Assembly (NCBI RefSeq): GCF_023284045.1
Contig: NZ_JAKIKQ010000008.1
Location: forward strand, 105,334-169,333
Source of the DNA: Shewanella kaireitica
Lineage (GTDB): Bacteria > Pseudomonadota > Gammaproteobacteria > Enterobacterales > Shewanellaceae
Direction of reading: 5' to 3'
DNA: 64,000 nucleotides
Shown here: positions 37,501 through 46,518 of the stretch, one piece after another
How positions within the stretch are numbered: the stretch's first letter is position 1
Layout of the letters: every line of letters begins with the position of its first letter
Program-made: the position numbers and the translations under genes
The notes under the pieces: model-generated
The model's input: the letters and a program-made list of their open reading frames with translations, nothing else
Databases searched by the model: none
What the model was told of the DNA's origin: nothing

Positions 37501-37621
37501 TCATTTCTGGATACTCTCGAACCTGCATACTATTAAGCGAGTAAAAGCCTAGCAGCAGAATAAGAAAGCTAATCGACGCAGCGAGTACGGGCCTGCGGAT
37601 GAAAATATCAGTAAAGCGCAT
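34541..37621 (-). CDS. RND efflux pump inner-membrane transporter (HAE1 family)
   Basis: A 1026-residue proton-driven efflux pump with the usual duplicated layout: TM1, large periplasmic loop, TM2-6, TM7, second loop, TM8-12. The proton-relay aspartates are in LAIGLVVDDAIVVVENVDRH (TM4). It lies 14 nt after the membrane-fusion gene in a tetR-MFP-RND operon. No outer-membrane channel gene is present here, so it probably uses a TolC encoded elsewhere. Substrates are not predictable. Confidence 0.93.
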   Translation of the reverse strand: MRFTDIFIRRPVLAASISFLILLLGFYSLNSMQVREYPEMTNTVVTVTTSYYGADSNLIQGFITQPLEQALAQADNVDFMTSDSFLGSSKITVYMKLNTDPNGALADILAKVNSVRSQLPKEAEDPTVDMSTGSQTSVLYISFYSDQINSSQITDYLERVVKPELFTIDGVAKVNLYGGIKYAMRIWLDPARMGAFNLSSTDVMNVLQANNYQSAVGQANNTFTLFNGTADTQVATVAELEKLVVGSKDGLVIRLGDIADVSLEKSHDVYRALADGQEAVVIGLDVTPTANPLVVAADARSMMPDITRNLPVSMKARILYDSSLAIDESINEVIKTIGEAALIVIVVITLFLGSFRAVIIPIVTIPLSLIGVAVIMQMFGFTLNLMTLLAMVLAIGLVVDDAIVVVENVDRHIKLGESPFRAAIIGTREIAVPVISMTITLAAVYAPIALMGGITGSLFKEFALTLAGAVFISGIVALTLSPMMCSKILKAHSEPNRFERGVERFLNGLTTRYNRMLTAVLNHRPVMVAFAVIVFASLPVMFSFIPSELAPNEDKSVVMMMGTAPSSANLDYIQSNMAIVTDMISAQPEAAASLAFVGVPNANQAFGIAPLVPWSERDKSQKEMQKLLGDKVKAVPGMAVTTFQMPELPGASGGLPIQFVITSSASFESLFQIGSGVLEKVQQSPLFVYSEINLKFDSGTMKIHIKRDLAGTYGVTMQDIGMTLTTMMSDGYVNRINLDGRSYEVIPQVDRKYRANPESLDGYYVTAADGRSIPLSSLVDIEMISEPRSLPHFNQMNAITVGGVATPGVAIGDAIAFLQNIGDNELPKGYSYDFLGEARQYVTEGSALYATFALALAIIFLVLASQFESLRDPLVILVSVPLAISGALIALGWTHVMGLSSMNIYTQVGLITLVGLITKHGILMCEVAKEEQLHNGLSKVDAIKHAATIRLRPILMTTAAMIAGLIPLLFAVGAGAVARFNIGLVIVSGLAIGTIFTLFVLPVIYTYLAERHEPLPVFDEELKPTV

Positions 37622-37635
37622 AGCTCTATCTCCGC

Positions 37636-38754
37636 TTATAGCTGTGGCAGTGTGGCTGGAGGCGTTAGCGCATCATTTTCGCTGATACTCACCTTACTGC
37701 CATTGCTCAAGCGTACTTGACCTGAGGTGACTATCATATCGCCTGCTTTAATGTCGCCGGTGACTAGTGCATCGTTTATGCCACGCTCAAGTACTTGGAC
37801 GTTAATCTGCTTAACTCGCTTAATGCTTGCGCCGTCTTCTACGATATCTTCGATGACATACACTGAATTGCCGTAGAGGGTGAAGCTAATGGCTGTTTGT
37901 GGCAGTACGATTTGCTCTGTAAGCTCTGGTAGCTGAATGTCAACTTTGGCAAACATACCGCTACGCAGTTTTGAGTCGGTGTTTGGAATTTGTGCTTGCA
38001 CTTGGATCAAACCGCTTTGGTAGAAAACTGCAGGTTCAATCGCTGAGATCACCCCTTCAAAAGGTTCGGTCGGGTAGGCATCAACATACACATGTACTGG
38101 CTGGCCCTTGGCGATGCGTGGCAGCTGTGTTTGTGGAATGGTAAAACGGATCTTCATAGTGCTGATATCTTCAAGGCGCACAATCTCTGTACCTGTTTGC
38201 AGATACTCACCTAAGTTCACATTTCGGATACCGACTAAACCAGCAAAGGGTGCTTTTATTTCGCGGCGACCAATGGTAGCGCTTAAGCTTTCGCTATCAG
38301 CAACCAATGCAAGGTACTTCGACTCACTGTTATCAAGGTCTTGCTTGGAGACAGAGTTTTGCTTGTAGAGTTTTGTGAGTCGTTTAAAGTCTTCAGATGC
38401 TGCAGGTAGCTGTACCTGCTTACTCTTAAGGTTTGCTTTTTCTACTTTTGAGTCCAACTCAATTAGCATTTGACCCGCTTCGACAGAGCTGCCATTTTCA
38501 AATTTAATAGCAGAAACAACGCCTGCCAACTCGTTAGCAATAGTGACACCTTGATTAGGCTCTACAAAACCAATGGCATTGATGGTTGGCTGCCAGCCTT
38601 CAGGGGTTACGGTGATAGCGGTTACCGGCGCAACAGGTTCGGGCATATTGGCGATAGCATCGGCAATTTTCCCCTTAACAAATAGGTTGAATCCAATGAC
38701 AGATCCAAATGCCAGTACAGCAATAACTAACATTACCAGGGTCCATTTTTTCAT
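37636..38754 (-). CDS. RND efflux membrane-fusion protein
   Basis: A 372-residue periplasmic adaptor: N-terminal anchor (residues about 5-25), lipoyl/barrel-sandwich halves (ANELAGVVSAIKFENGSSVEAGQMLIELD and IKAPFAGLVGIRNVNLGEYL), a short helical hairpin, then beta-barrel and membrane-proximal domains. Links the RND pump to an outer-membrane channel. It begins 15 nt after the TetR gene. Confidence 0.92.
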   Translation of the reverse strand: MKKWTLVMLVIAVLAFGSVIGFNLFVKGKIADAIANMPEPVAPVTAITVTPEGWQPTINAIGFVEPNQGVTIANELAGVVSAIKFENGSSVEAGQMLIELDSKVEKANLKSKQVQLPAASEDFKRLTKLYKQNSVSKQDLDNSESKYLALVADSESLSATIGRREIKAPFAGLVGIRNVNLGEYLQTGTEIVRLEDISTMKIRFTIPQTQLPRIAKGQPVHVYVDAYPTEPFEGVISAIEPAVFYQSGLIQVQAQIPNTDSKLRSGMFAKVDIQLPELTEQIVLPQTAISFTLYGNSVYVIEDIVEDGASIKRVKQINVQVLERGINDALVTGDIKAGDMIVTSGQVRLSNGSKVSISENDALTPPATLPQL

Positions 38755-38769
38755 GTCCTGACAGCTCCT

Positions 38770-39348
38770 TTAGTGAGTCGGTTGAGTTGGGAGTAAAATT
38801 GTTTTCCAGCAGAGGTCGCAAGCGAGATTAATTTCGTGTGCTTCATAATGAACTAAGCCGCGGCGTATACTGCGCGCGAGGGTCATAGCTGGCTCCATGG
38901 ATAGAGCGTATAGCGCTCGGGAGTGCAATGGCTGCAATAATCCCTCTGCCTTACCCTCTTCAAAGAGTTGCTGCAATGGTGCAAATAGTTTTAATTCCGT
39001 ATTGCGGATTTCATCAGTGTTGGTTTCTGGCAAATGGGCATACTGCTCATAACTTAAATTAGCAGGAGAGGGCTGTTTGCCAAAATCATGCATCTTCATC
39101 CAGATGCGTTTGAATCGCTCTTCGAGCGTACCTATGTGATGATCTTGTAAAATATGCGTCGCCACTTGTGCTAACACATCTTTGCGTAGCTCTAAAATAA
39201 GTTCGTTCTTATCTTTAAAGTAGCGGTAAATCGTACCTGCTGCTACACCGGCTTCATTAGCAACTTGTTGCATAGACAGTCCCTGAATCCCACCTGAGGC
39301 GATAATTGTTTCAGAGGCCCTTAAAATTAAATCACGTTTATTTGACAT
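38770..39348 (-). CDS. TetR-family repressor of the RND efflux operon
   Basis: A 192-residue regulator with a standard TetR HTH (LSMQQVANEAGVAAGTIYRYFKDKNELI). It is the first gene of the efflux operon and a 32-bp perfect palindrome lies 7 bp before its start. That arrangement points to autorepression of the whole operon, relieved by binding of a pump substrate. Confidence 0.9.
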   Translation of the reverse strand: MSNKRDLILRASETIIASGGIQGLSMQQVANEAGVAAGTIYRYFKDKNELILELRKDVLAQVATHILQDHHIGTLEERFKRIWMKMHDFGKQPSPANLSYEQYAHLPETNTDEIRNTELKLFAPLQQLFEEGKAEGLLQPLHSRALYALSMEPAMTLARSIRRGLVHYEAHEINLACDLCWKTILLPTQPTH

Positions 39349-39354
39349 AAAAAC

Positions 39355-39386
39355 ACACTAATGAATGAACGTTCATTCATTAGTGT
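39355..39386. promoter_or_regulatory. Palindromic operator before the efflux tetR
   Basis: Perfect 32-bp palindrome centred at 39370/39371 with half-site GTTCATTCATTAGTGT. The inner GAATGAACGTTCATTC resembles sites bound by AcrR/TtgR-type TetR repressors. It overlaps the only upstream region of the efflux operon. Confidence 0.85.
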
Positions 39387-39569
39387 AGTGTTCACTTTGT
39401 GGATAAGCAAGAATTAATGGCAATATAGATCCTTCTTTACACTGCTATACGGTAGTAAATATAGTCTACTGTGAGAGGAATTTTTTGATTACTTTTCGCT
39501 ACAGAATGGCTTTCTGCTATCATTCCTTTTTTAGTGCCTCCCTTTTAATATCTTGGTTGTTAAGTACAG

Positions 39570-41582
39570 ATGAAGCTCAATCCCGGACAAAATGACGCCG
39601 TCCACTATGTTAGTGGCCCCTGCTTAGTGCTTGCTGGTGCAGGCAGTGGCAAAACCAGAGTGATTATTAACAAGATCGCTTATCTGGTGGAAAAGTGTGG
39701 CTACAAGGCGCGTAATATTGCTGCCGTGACCTTTACCAATAAAGCTGCGCGTGAGATGAAAGAGCGTGTGTCTCAGTCTATGGGGCGTAAAGAAGCCCGC
39801 GGTCTGTGGATCTCTACCTTCCATACCCTCGGGTTAGAGATCATTAAACGTGAACATAAAGTGGTCGGTTTAAAGCCTGGTTTTTCACTGTTTGATGATC
39901 AAGATACCTTAGCGCTACTGAAAGAGTTAACGCTTGATGAGCTAGATGAAGATAAAGATCTACTGCGATTACTCGCCACCACCATCTCTAATTGGAAAGG
40001 TGATTTGGTGATCCCTGCACAGGCATCAAAGATTGCTAAGGACGAACAGCAACAGCTTTTTGCGGTACTGTATCATCGCTACGCGCAACATATGAAAGCC
40101 TATAACGCATTGGATTTTGATGATCTTATTCTGCTGCCCACTTTATTGCTTAGGCAAAATGAAGAGGTCAGAACGCGTTGGCAGACTCGCATTCAATATA
40201 TGCTGGTAGATGAATACCAAGATACCAATACCAGTCAGTATGAAATGGTTAAGCTGCTGGTGGGGGAAAGAGCACGTTTTACCGTGGTAGGGGATGATGA
40301 TCAGTCTATCTACTCCTGGCGTGGAGCTAAACCGCAAAACCTAGTGTTACTCGGTAAAGATTTCCCTAAATTGAAACTGATTAAGCTGGAGCAGAATTAC
40401 CGCTCTAGTCAGCGTATCTTGCGCGCAGCCAATATATTGATCGCTAATAACCCGCACGTATATGAAAAAGCTCTGTTTAGTGAACTGGCTTATGGTGAAC
40501 CTATTCGGGTGCTGATTGCGGCCAATGAGGAGCAAGAAGCCGAGCGGGTTATTGCGGAGATGATCCGCCATAAGTTTGTCGGTCGTACCCAATTTGGTGA
40601 TTACGCTATCTTGTATCGAGGTAACCATCAATCTCGTCTACTTGAGCGAGCACTGATGACCAACCGCATCCCCTACAAACTCAGCGGTGGTACCTCATTT
40701 TTTGGTCGTGCAGAGATTAAAGATATCATGGCTTATCTGCGTTTGGTGGTGAACCCTGATGATGATAATGCCTTTTTGCGCATTGTAAACTTGCCTAAAC
40801 GAGGTATTGGTCCTGCGACTTTGGAACGTTTAGGTAATTTTTCAAACCAAAAACAGATCTCCATGTTTGCCGCTATTTTTGAAACGGATCTTAACCATGA
40901 GTTGCCTCCAGCAGCGATGGCTTCTTTGTATAAATTTGGTCGTTTTGTGGTGGAGATGGGCGACTGTGCCGAGCGTGGTGATCCGGTCGATGCAGTGAAG
41001 CAGTTGATCCGCAATATCAATTACGAAGATTACCTTTACGAGACCAGCACCAGTGCCAAAGCTGCAGAGATGCGGATGAAGAACATTTCAGAGCTGTACC
41101 GTTGGGTGACTGAAATGCTGCAAGGTGACGACCTCGATGAGGCAATGACATTGCCTGAGGTTGTGGCTCGTTTAACATTACGCGATATGATGGAGCGTAA
41201 CAGCGAAGATGAAGGCGGCGATCAGGTGCAATTGATGACATTGCATGCATCAAAAGGGTTGGAGTTCCCCTATGTGTTCATGGTGGGCGCTGAAGAACGT
41301 ATCTTGCCACACCAGAGTAGTATTGATGAAGATAATGTCGATGAAGAGCGTCGCCTAGCTTACGTTGGGATCACTCGAGCTCAAAAAGAGTTATGGTTTA
41401 TTATCTGTCGCGAAAGACGCCAATTTGGTGAGACTATTCGTTGTGAGCCAAGTCGTTTTTTAATGGAGTTGCCTCAAGATGATCTGATTTGGGAAAATAG
41501 AAAACCAGTGCAAAGTGCAGAACAGCGGCAGCAAACAGGTAAGAGCAATATTGCTAACCTTAGAGATATGTTTAAGAAGTAA
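39570..41582 (+). CDS. rep: ATP-dependent DNA helicase Rep
   Basis: A 670-residue superfamily 1A helicase (E. coli Rep is 673). Walker A is [11 protein letters not shown], motif II is VDEYQDTN, motif III is [13 protein letters not shown] and the C-terminal motif VI is [11 protein letters not shown]. It clears protein blocks ahead of replication forks. Closest relatives by motif are Rep and UvrD; the length and N-terminus ([25 protein letters not shown]) fit Rep. Confidence 0.95.
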   Translation: MKLNPGQNDAVHYVSGPCLVLAGAGSGKTRVIINKIAYLVEKCGYKARNIAAVTFTNKAAREMKERVSQSMGRKEARGLWISTFHTLGLEIIKREHKVVGLKPGFSLFDDQDTLALLKELTLDELDEDKDLLRLLATTISNWKGDLVIPAQASKIAKDEQQQLFAVLYHRYAQHMKAYNALDFDDLILLPTLLLRQNEEVRTRWQTRIQYMLVDEYQDTNTSQYEMVKLLVGERARFTVVGDDDQSIYSWRGAKPQNLVLLGKDFPKLKLIKLEQNYRSSQRILRAANILIANNPHVYEKALFSELAYGEPIRVLIAANEEQEAERVIAEMIRHKFVGRTQFGDYAILYRGNHQSRLLERALMTNRIPYKLSGGTSFFGRAEIKDIMAYLRLVVNPDDDNAFLRIVNLPKRGIGPATLERLGNFSNQKQISMFAAIFETDLNHELPPAAMASLYKFGRFVVEMGDCAERGDPVDAVKQLIRNINYEDYLYETSTSAKAAEMRMKNISELYRWVTEMLQGDDLDEAMTLPEVVARLTLRDMMERNSEDEGGDQVQLMTLHASKGLEFPYVFMVGAEERILPHQSSIDEDNVDEERRLAYVGITRAQKELWFIICRERRQFGETIRCEPSRFLMELPQDDLIWENRKPVQSAEQRQQTGKSNIANLRDMFKK

Positions 41583-41622
41583 TTGCAGTTGTTTCGCAGT
41601 GGCGGCTTAGGCTGCTACTGCG

Positions 41623-44244
41623 TTAGGCGCAAACTTGGTTGCTTGAATTATCAAGTTCAAACACTTTTCCTAGCGCGATCCCCTGTCCCTTTTCAAAACC
41701 TATATCAGATAGCAGCTGGCAATGTGCTTTAGTTGAAACCCCCACTGCAAATATTTCCAGCTCCAATGCTCTAGCTGCACTGTAATACGCTTTAATTATT
41801 TTTAGGTGCTGCTCGCTCTCAAGATGCGTAGCGTAGCTAGAATCTAACTTTAATGACTGAATAGGCAGAAAGGTTAAGCTACTTATCGCGCTATGGGCAC
41901 TGCCGTAGCCATCAATACCGAGTTGCACATTGAGACCATTGAGCTGCTCAAAAGCATTGATATGATTGTTAGTATTTTGAACAAACTCTTTTTCGTTGAA
42001 AAATAGCGTTAGCTTAGTCAAATCGAAGCTACATTGCTTTAGCTTATTCTTTAAAGCTCTGAGTGCGTGTTTGTGATTCAAATGCTGGCTGGATATGGAG
42101 ACTTGTATATGGAAGTCCACTCCAAAGCGCTGTTCTAGCGAGTGAAAGCCGTCGTAAATCATTGCCAGCATGTAGTTATCAAGCTCGATAAGCAGATTGC
42201 AGTGTTCTGCGATGTTATTGAGCTGTAATTGCTTTACTTTTCCTAAGGTTGGGTGACGCCAAAATAACCTAGGTTCGAACGCGATTACACGTTCGCTTTC
42301 GAGCTCCATTATGGGCAGGTAACTCAGCTGTAGATCGCCTTTCTCTAGGGCGATTTTTAGCTCGTTCTCTAGTTCAAGTTCCTGTACATGCTGCTTATTA
42401 TTACCTTGGTCGAAGAGTACGTAGCAACCTTTTCCTTTAGATTTTGCCTGATACATAGCACTGTCAGCATTACGCAAAATTGATTCACTGGTATCTGCAT
42501 TGTTTTGTCCGCTCATGGCGAGACCTATGCTTGCGCTAGAATTGAGTTGTTGATTGGCCAATGTATAGGGTCGCGAGAGCTCAAGTAATACCCGCTCAGC
42601 AACATCTTCAGCATCTTTTTGGCTACCAACAGAATCGAGTAAGATCACAAATTCATCGCCGCCTAAACGGGCTAACATATCGTTATTGCGAATACAGAGT
42701 TTAAGACGCTTTGCTGTTTCGATAAGGAAGCGGTCGCCTTCAAGGTGACCTAAGGTGTCGTTAAGTAGTTTAAACCTATCCATATCAATAAATAGCACGG
42801 CGAACTTGTCGAGAGTATGTCTGCGAACGTGCTTAATTGACTGTGATAAACGTTCCATAAACATGGCTCTATTGGGCAAGCCTGTAAGGTTGTCATGTTT
42901 GGCGTCGTGTACCAGTTGGCGCTCGATACGTTTACGCTGATTTATCTCTTTCTCAAGATCATCGTTAACACATGCTAATGCTTGAGTTCGCTCATTGATC
43001 TTCTCTTCAAGTTGCTCGTAGCTAATTTGTAATGATTCAGCGGATAGTTTTTTTTCTATGGCTGTCGCAATATGCTGTGATACAAACGTCAGCAGTTCGA
43101 GATCTTTTTCTTGATAATTCTGGCTATAGCTATAACTGTAAATAGTTAGCGAGCCTCTAACTTTACCGTGAATAAATAGCGGTAAGCCTATCCATTGGTT
43201 TATCTCTTGAGTGTCATTTAGTTCTGGTGCTTCGCAGTAAAGCTCGCCGGACTGTATTAGCGCATCGATATCGCAGCGCTCTAATAACCTGGGTTTTCGA
43301 TTGAGTAAGATATACTCCGTCAAGCCGTCGCTGATGGCTCTCGGCTTGGGAGATGGAAGATCGAATTGAGATACAAAATAGGGAAAACTCAGCGAGTCTC
43401 GCTCTTCATTGAGTAGTGAAATAAAGCAGTTGTTGATTGGAATTAAATGGCTAATAACTCGGTGAAGCTCTTCGTAAAACTCTAAATTATCAATGTTTGA
43501 AGTGGCAAGATCGGCAATTTCAAAAAGAGACTTTTGTAAACGTTCAGCTCTTCGTCTTTCATAGACTTCAAGTTTTAGCTTGTTGTAAGCAATGCTTAAC
43601 TCTTTAGTGCGAGTTTCGATAGCAAGTTCGAGTTGCTCCTGATATTGCAGACGTTCTATTACCGCTGATATATGGTGACTAATGAATGTCATCAGCTCTA
43701 ATTCCATATCACCGTAATAGGTATCGGTATGATAACTTTGTACTACGAGTACACCTGTGGTGCTCTCTGCACTTTTAATGGGAACGCCTACCCATTGATG
43801 ACAATCGCTGCCCCTCGGAATTATCTCGTTAGATGCTACCAACTGTGTATAGGTGTCGTTATTACAAATCAAAGCCTGTTCAGTTTTTAGTACGTATCCG
43901 GTCAAGCCACTATAGAGCATGTCGGATAGATCTTCTTCTGGGTAGCAATCTTCAGGGTGGAGATCTTTTTCATCTTCGAAAAAAGGAACTTCAATTCTAT
44001 CTGTTGCAGGATTAAGCGTTGCGATAAAGAAATTGTCAGCAGGAATTAACTTTTTGAGTGATTGATGTAGAGATGAATAGAATTCTTCAGGTGTACTGAC
44101 GCTTGCTGCGAAGTTAGAAATCTCTAACAGAGCATTTTGGGTGACTTCTGCGCGCTTGTATTTTTGAGCCAATACTTTTAAGCGAGCAATCCTTTTATTT
44201 AATTTCACAGTTTCTGTCGACTGCGATGTTTCTTCCCTAAACAT
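41623..44244 (-). CDS. GAF-GAF-GGDEF-EAL c-di-GMP signalling protein with degenerate EAL
   Basis: An 873-residue cytoplasmic protein without clear membrane segments. Two GAF domains (about 35-205 and 235-400) are each followed by a helical linker. The GGDEF domain has an intact RLGGDEF (about 527) and an inhibitory RxxD site five residues before it (RNND), so it is probably an active, product-inhibited diguanylate cyclase. The C-terminal EAL-like domain has EPRLFW in place of the EAL signature and DGYGSA in place of the DDFGTG loop, so phosphodiesterase activity is unlikely. It is a plausible source of the c-di-GMP read by the LapD-like protein at 51024, but that link is inference. Confidence 0.88.
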   Translation of the reverse strand: MFREETSQSTETVKLNKRIARLKVLAQKYKRAEVTQNALLEISNFAASVSTPEEFYSSLHQSLKKLIPADNFFIATLNPATDRIEVPFFEDEKDLHPEDCYPEEDLSDMLYSGLTGYVLKTEQALICNNDTYTQLVASNEIIPRGSDCHQWVGVPIKSAESTTGVLVVQSYHTDTYYGDMELELMTFISHHISAVIERLQYQEQLELAIETRTKELSIAYNKLKLEVYERRRAERLQKSLFEIADLATSNIDNLEFYEELHRVISHLIPINNCFISLLNEERDSLSFPYFVSQFDLPSPKPRAISDGLTEYILLNRKPRLLERCDIDALIQSGELYCEAPELNDTQEINQWIGLPLFIHGKVRGSLTIYSYSYSQNYQEKDLELLTFVSQHIATAIEKKLSAESLQISYEQLEEKINERTQALACVNDDLEKEINQRKRIERQLVHDAKHDNLTGLPNRAMFMERLSQSIKHVRRHTLDKFAVLFIDMDRFKLLNDTLGHLEGDRFLIETAKRLKLCIRNNDMLARLGGDEFVILLDSVGSQKDAEDVAERVLLELSRPYTLANQQLNSSASIGLAMSGQNNADTSESILRNADSAMYQAKSKGKGCYVLFDQGNNKQHVQELELENELKIALEKGDLQLSYLPIMELESERVIAFEPRLFWRHPTLGKVKQLQLNNIAEHCNLLIELDNYMLAMIYDGFHSLEQRFGVDFHIQVSISSQHLNHKHALRALKNKLKQCSFDLTKLTLFFNEKEFVQNTNNHINAFEQLNGLNVQLGIDGYGSAHSAISSLTFLPIQSLKLDSSYATHLESEQHLKIIKAYYSAARALELEIFAVGVSTKAHCQLLSDIGFEKGQGIALGKVFELDNSSNQVCA

Positions 44245-44411
44245 GCATTTCCGCCAAGCGCTATTTTTTATTCTGATCAGGAATTAAGCTAATCAATATA
44301 AATAACATGAAAAATCTTTATATCCAAGGCTTTATTTTGTACAGCAGTGCTTTAAAAGCATACTAATCACTCAAATCTTGAGCAAACAGGTAAAAAAAAG
44401 CAAATCAAGTG

Positions 44412-44440
44412 TAGACGGGGGGGCCTTTTATCCATATTAT
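44412..44440 (+). promoter_or_regulatory. Promoter of the tRNA cluster
   Basis: TAGACG (44412) and TATTAT (44435) are 17 bp apart and are followed by a GC-rich discriminator (GCGGCGC), as in stable-RNA promoters under stringent control. A run of seven G lies in the spacer. Confidence 0.6.
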
Positions 44441-44460
44441 ATGCGGCGCTAACAAGGCAG

Positions 44461-44537
44461 GCACCCATAGCTCAGCTGGATAGAGCGCACCCCTCCGGAG
44501 GGTGAGGCCGAGGGTTCGAATCCTTCTGGGTGCACCA
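44461..44537 (+). tRNA. tRNA-Arg (CCG)
   Basis: 77 nt with encoded CCA. Acceptor GCACCCA/TGGGTGC, T-loop GGTTCGAATCC, and CCG in the anticodon loop between CCCCT and AGGG arms, closely like E. coli tRNA-Arg(CCG). Confidence 0.95.
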
Positions 44538-44576
44538 GATTGGATACGGCGGTTTTGTTAGTAGGAAATAAGCAGC

Positions 44577-44653
44577 GGTGATTGTAGCTCAGTTGGTAGA
44601 GCCCCGGATTGTGATTCCGGTTGTCGTGGGTTCGAGCCCCATCAGTCACCCCA
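44577..44653 (+). tRNA. tRNA-His (GTG)
   Basis: 77 nt including the extra 5' G typical of tRNA-His and an encoded CCA. Anticodon loop ATTGTGAT, T-loop GGTTCGAGCCC. Confidence 0.95.
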
Positions 44654-44684
44654 TTTTCCTTATTAAGCTTTAAAGTAAAAAGCT

Positions 44685-44750
44685 CGTTGATTAATGCAGC
44701 CTGGTAACACATCAGGATTGTGATAAGAAGTGGAGCAGAGGGTGACCCTC
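44685..44750 (+). pseudogene. Decayed tRNA-Pro copy
   Basis: TTGATTAATGCAGCCTGGTA matches the 5' half of the tRNA-Pro gene at 44771 (TGATTAGCGCAGCCCGGTA), and CAGAGGGT further on matches its anticodon/variable region. The stems no longer pair and the 3' end is lost. Confidence 0.6.
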
Positions 44751-44770
44751 TTTAAACATCTATATTGACT

Positions 44771-44847
<77 letters not shown>

Positions 44848-44894
44848 CATTAATAAGTAACGAGTTTACTCGGTATTTAGCATTTAAAAGATTT

Positions 44895-44989
44895 CGGTGA
44901 TTAGCGCAGCCCTTTAGCGCATCATGATTTTAAGCAAGAGCGGACCAGAGAGTCAGAGGTTCGAATTCTGCTTTTAGAAGATACCGACA
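44895..44989 (+). pseudogene. Broken tRNA-Pro copy
   Basis: Begins CGGTGATTAGCGCAGCCC like the intact genes, then the anticodon arm is replaced by an unrelated insert. The motif GGACCAGAG and a T-arm (GTCAGAGGTTCGAATT) follow, and the acceptor end is disrupted (TACCGACA). It cannot fold as a tRNA. Confidence 0.8.
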
Positions 44990-45004
44990 ATCTTTAAAAG
45001 TTTA

Positions 45005-45074
<70 letters not shown>

Positions 45075-45081
<7 letters not shown>

Positions 45082-45470
45082 CTTTCGAAAAGCCTCTTGA
45101 GAAATCAAGAGGCTTTTTTCGTTTAGACTAGGCAACATGCTTGAATCCAACATTTATGACCGACCACTTACCGTTAAGCCCTTCGAGTAATCGAAGGGCT
45201 TTTTTGTTAGTTCGTAATAAAGAAAGTATTTGAATCCAACATTAACGACCGACCACTTTCGAAAAGCCTCTTGAGAAATCAAGAGGCTTTTTTCGTTTAG
45301 ACTAGGCAACATGCTTGAATCCAACATTTATGACCGACCACTTACCATTAAGCCCTTCGAGTAATCTAAGGGCTTTTTTGTTAGTTCGTAATAAAGAAAG
45401 TATTTGAATCCAACATTAACGACCGGCCAATTTCGAAAAGCCTCTTGATAAACCGCGGGACTCTTTGTTG
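45075..45470 (+). repeat. Tandem array of tRNA-Pro 3' relics and terminators (174-bp period)
   Basis: Two 174-bp units (45075-45248 and 45249-45422) differ at two positions, and a partial third follows from 45423. Each unit is two similar half-units of about 87 bp. Every half-unit has GAATCCAACATT then ACCGACCACTT, which match the T-arm and acceptor/CCA end of tRNA-Pro, followed by a strong stem-loop with a T-run. Good terminators are at 45088-45119, 45176-45205, 45262-45293 and 45350-45379. A further degenerate half-unit is visible at about 45505-45560. Confidence 0.85.
45088..45119 (+). terminator. Terminator of the tRNA cluster
   Basis: Stem AAAAGCCTCTTGA/TCAAGAGGCTTTT followed by T-run, 7 nt after the last tRNA. 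Confidence 0.93.
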
Positions 45471-45604
45471 GTTTGCCATAAAAGCTTGGAACCAGTTTTA
45501 CCTACCAATCACTTTCGAAAAACCTCTCGATAAATCAGAAGGCTTTTTCTTTTTCGAGAAAAGTAAAATAAACAAATCATGTTTTAGTTACTGGCTATTT
45601 ACAG

Positions 45605-45630
45605 CTTGCTCTCCCCGGGGGGGGAGCAAG
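45605..45630. repeat. G/C-tract hairpin
   Basis: CTTGCTC/GAGCAAG arms around CCCC and a run of eight G. It lies about 100 nt before the MipA-like gene; no clear role. Confidence 0.45.
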
Positions 45631-45727
45631 CGAATACCTTGTCAGGATACATTTGGATACAGAGTCCTAAAACAACATCAAATATAGTGAGCTCACTGTC
45701 ATTTGAACGATGTAAAAGGACGAACCG

Positions 45728-46501
45728 ATGAAAAAAATTTATTTCGCTATCTCAGCAATCTTACTGTCTAACGCCGCCTTAGCAGAAGGCAATACTTACA
45801 TTCGCAACGGCAACATATATAGCCACCAAGGTCAGTTCTTTGCAGGTGCAGGTGCTGCAACTGGTAGTGAGTTTTATAAAGGCCAAGACCATAAAACAGG
45901 TGCCTATATCAACGGTGGTTATCATGGCGAGGACTTTAATGCTGATCTCGCCGGTGTGAACTACCGATTTTTTGGCTCAAACGATAGCGCTATTAACTTC
46001 AGTGTTTTTGCGACTGCGAATCCAGGTTTTGACGCAGATGATGCTGATATTTTAAAAGGAATGAAAGATCGAAAAACAAGTGGGGACTTAGGCTTGAATG
46101 CTGATCTTCACCTAGCCCAAGGCACTCTCTCTGGAAAGTTCCAACATGATGTAACCGGTGTTTACGATGGCTACCAGGCAGACGTCACCTATTACCATCC
46201 GATGAATATTGGCTTTGCAGACTTCGTGCCTTATGCAGGCGTTCATTACTTTAGTAAGGATTACGTGAACTATTACACTGGGGTCTCTAAATCTGATGCC
46301 ACAGCTAATCGTCCTGTATATCAAGCTGACGGGGCATTTGCTTATAAAGTTGGTTACGCAATGGTTGTTCCTATTAGTGAGCATCTAGATATTACCCAAG
46401 CAACAGGTTACTCACGCCTAAGTTCTGATATGGCTGATTCACCGCTTATCGACAGCAATAATCAATGGGTAACTACGTTAGGGGTCAACTACAGCTTCTA
46501 A
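45728..46501 (+). CDS. MipA/OmpV-family outer-membrane protein
   Basis: A 257-residue beta-barrel protein with a signal peptide (ISAILLSNAALA|EGN) and a C-terminal NYSF. The C-terminal half (YYTGVSKSDATANRPVYQADGAFAYKVGYAMVVPISEHLDI, then WVTTLGVNYSF) follows the MipA/OmpV pattern. The family includes MltA-interacting proteins and OmpV-like porins. The next gene starts 17 nt on, so the two form a small operon. A second MipA-like gene is at 49748. Confidence 0.75.
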   Translation: MKKIYFAISAILLSNAALAEGNTYIRNGNIYSHQGQFFAGAGAATGSEFYKGQDHKTGAYINGGYHGEDFNADLAGVNYRFFGSNDSAINFSVFATANPGFDADDADILKGMKDRKTSGDLGLNADLHLAQGTLSGKFQHDVTGVYDGYQADVTYYHPMNIGFADFVPYAGVHYFSKDYVNYYTGVSKSDATANRPVYQADGAFAYKVGYAMVVPISEHLDITQATGYSRLSSDMADSPLIDSNNQWVTTLGVNYSF

Positions 46502-46518
46502 GTTGTGAGGTAGAAACT

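Noticed and set aside
44449..44712. 87-codon minus-strand frame over the tRNA genes (GARTHDNRNHNPGLYQLSYNHR type)
   Set aside because: This is the well-known false protein produced by reading tRNA genes in antisense.
45445..45687. 80-codon plus-strand frame before the MipA-like gene
   Set aside because: It translates the tRNA relic/terminator repeats and a G-tract hairpin; no ribosome site or family pattern.
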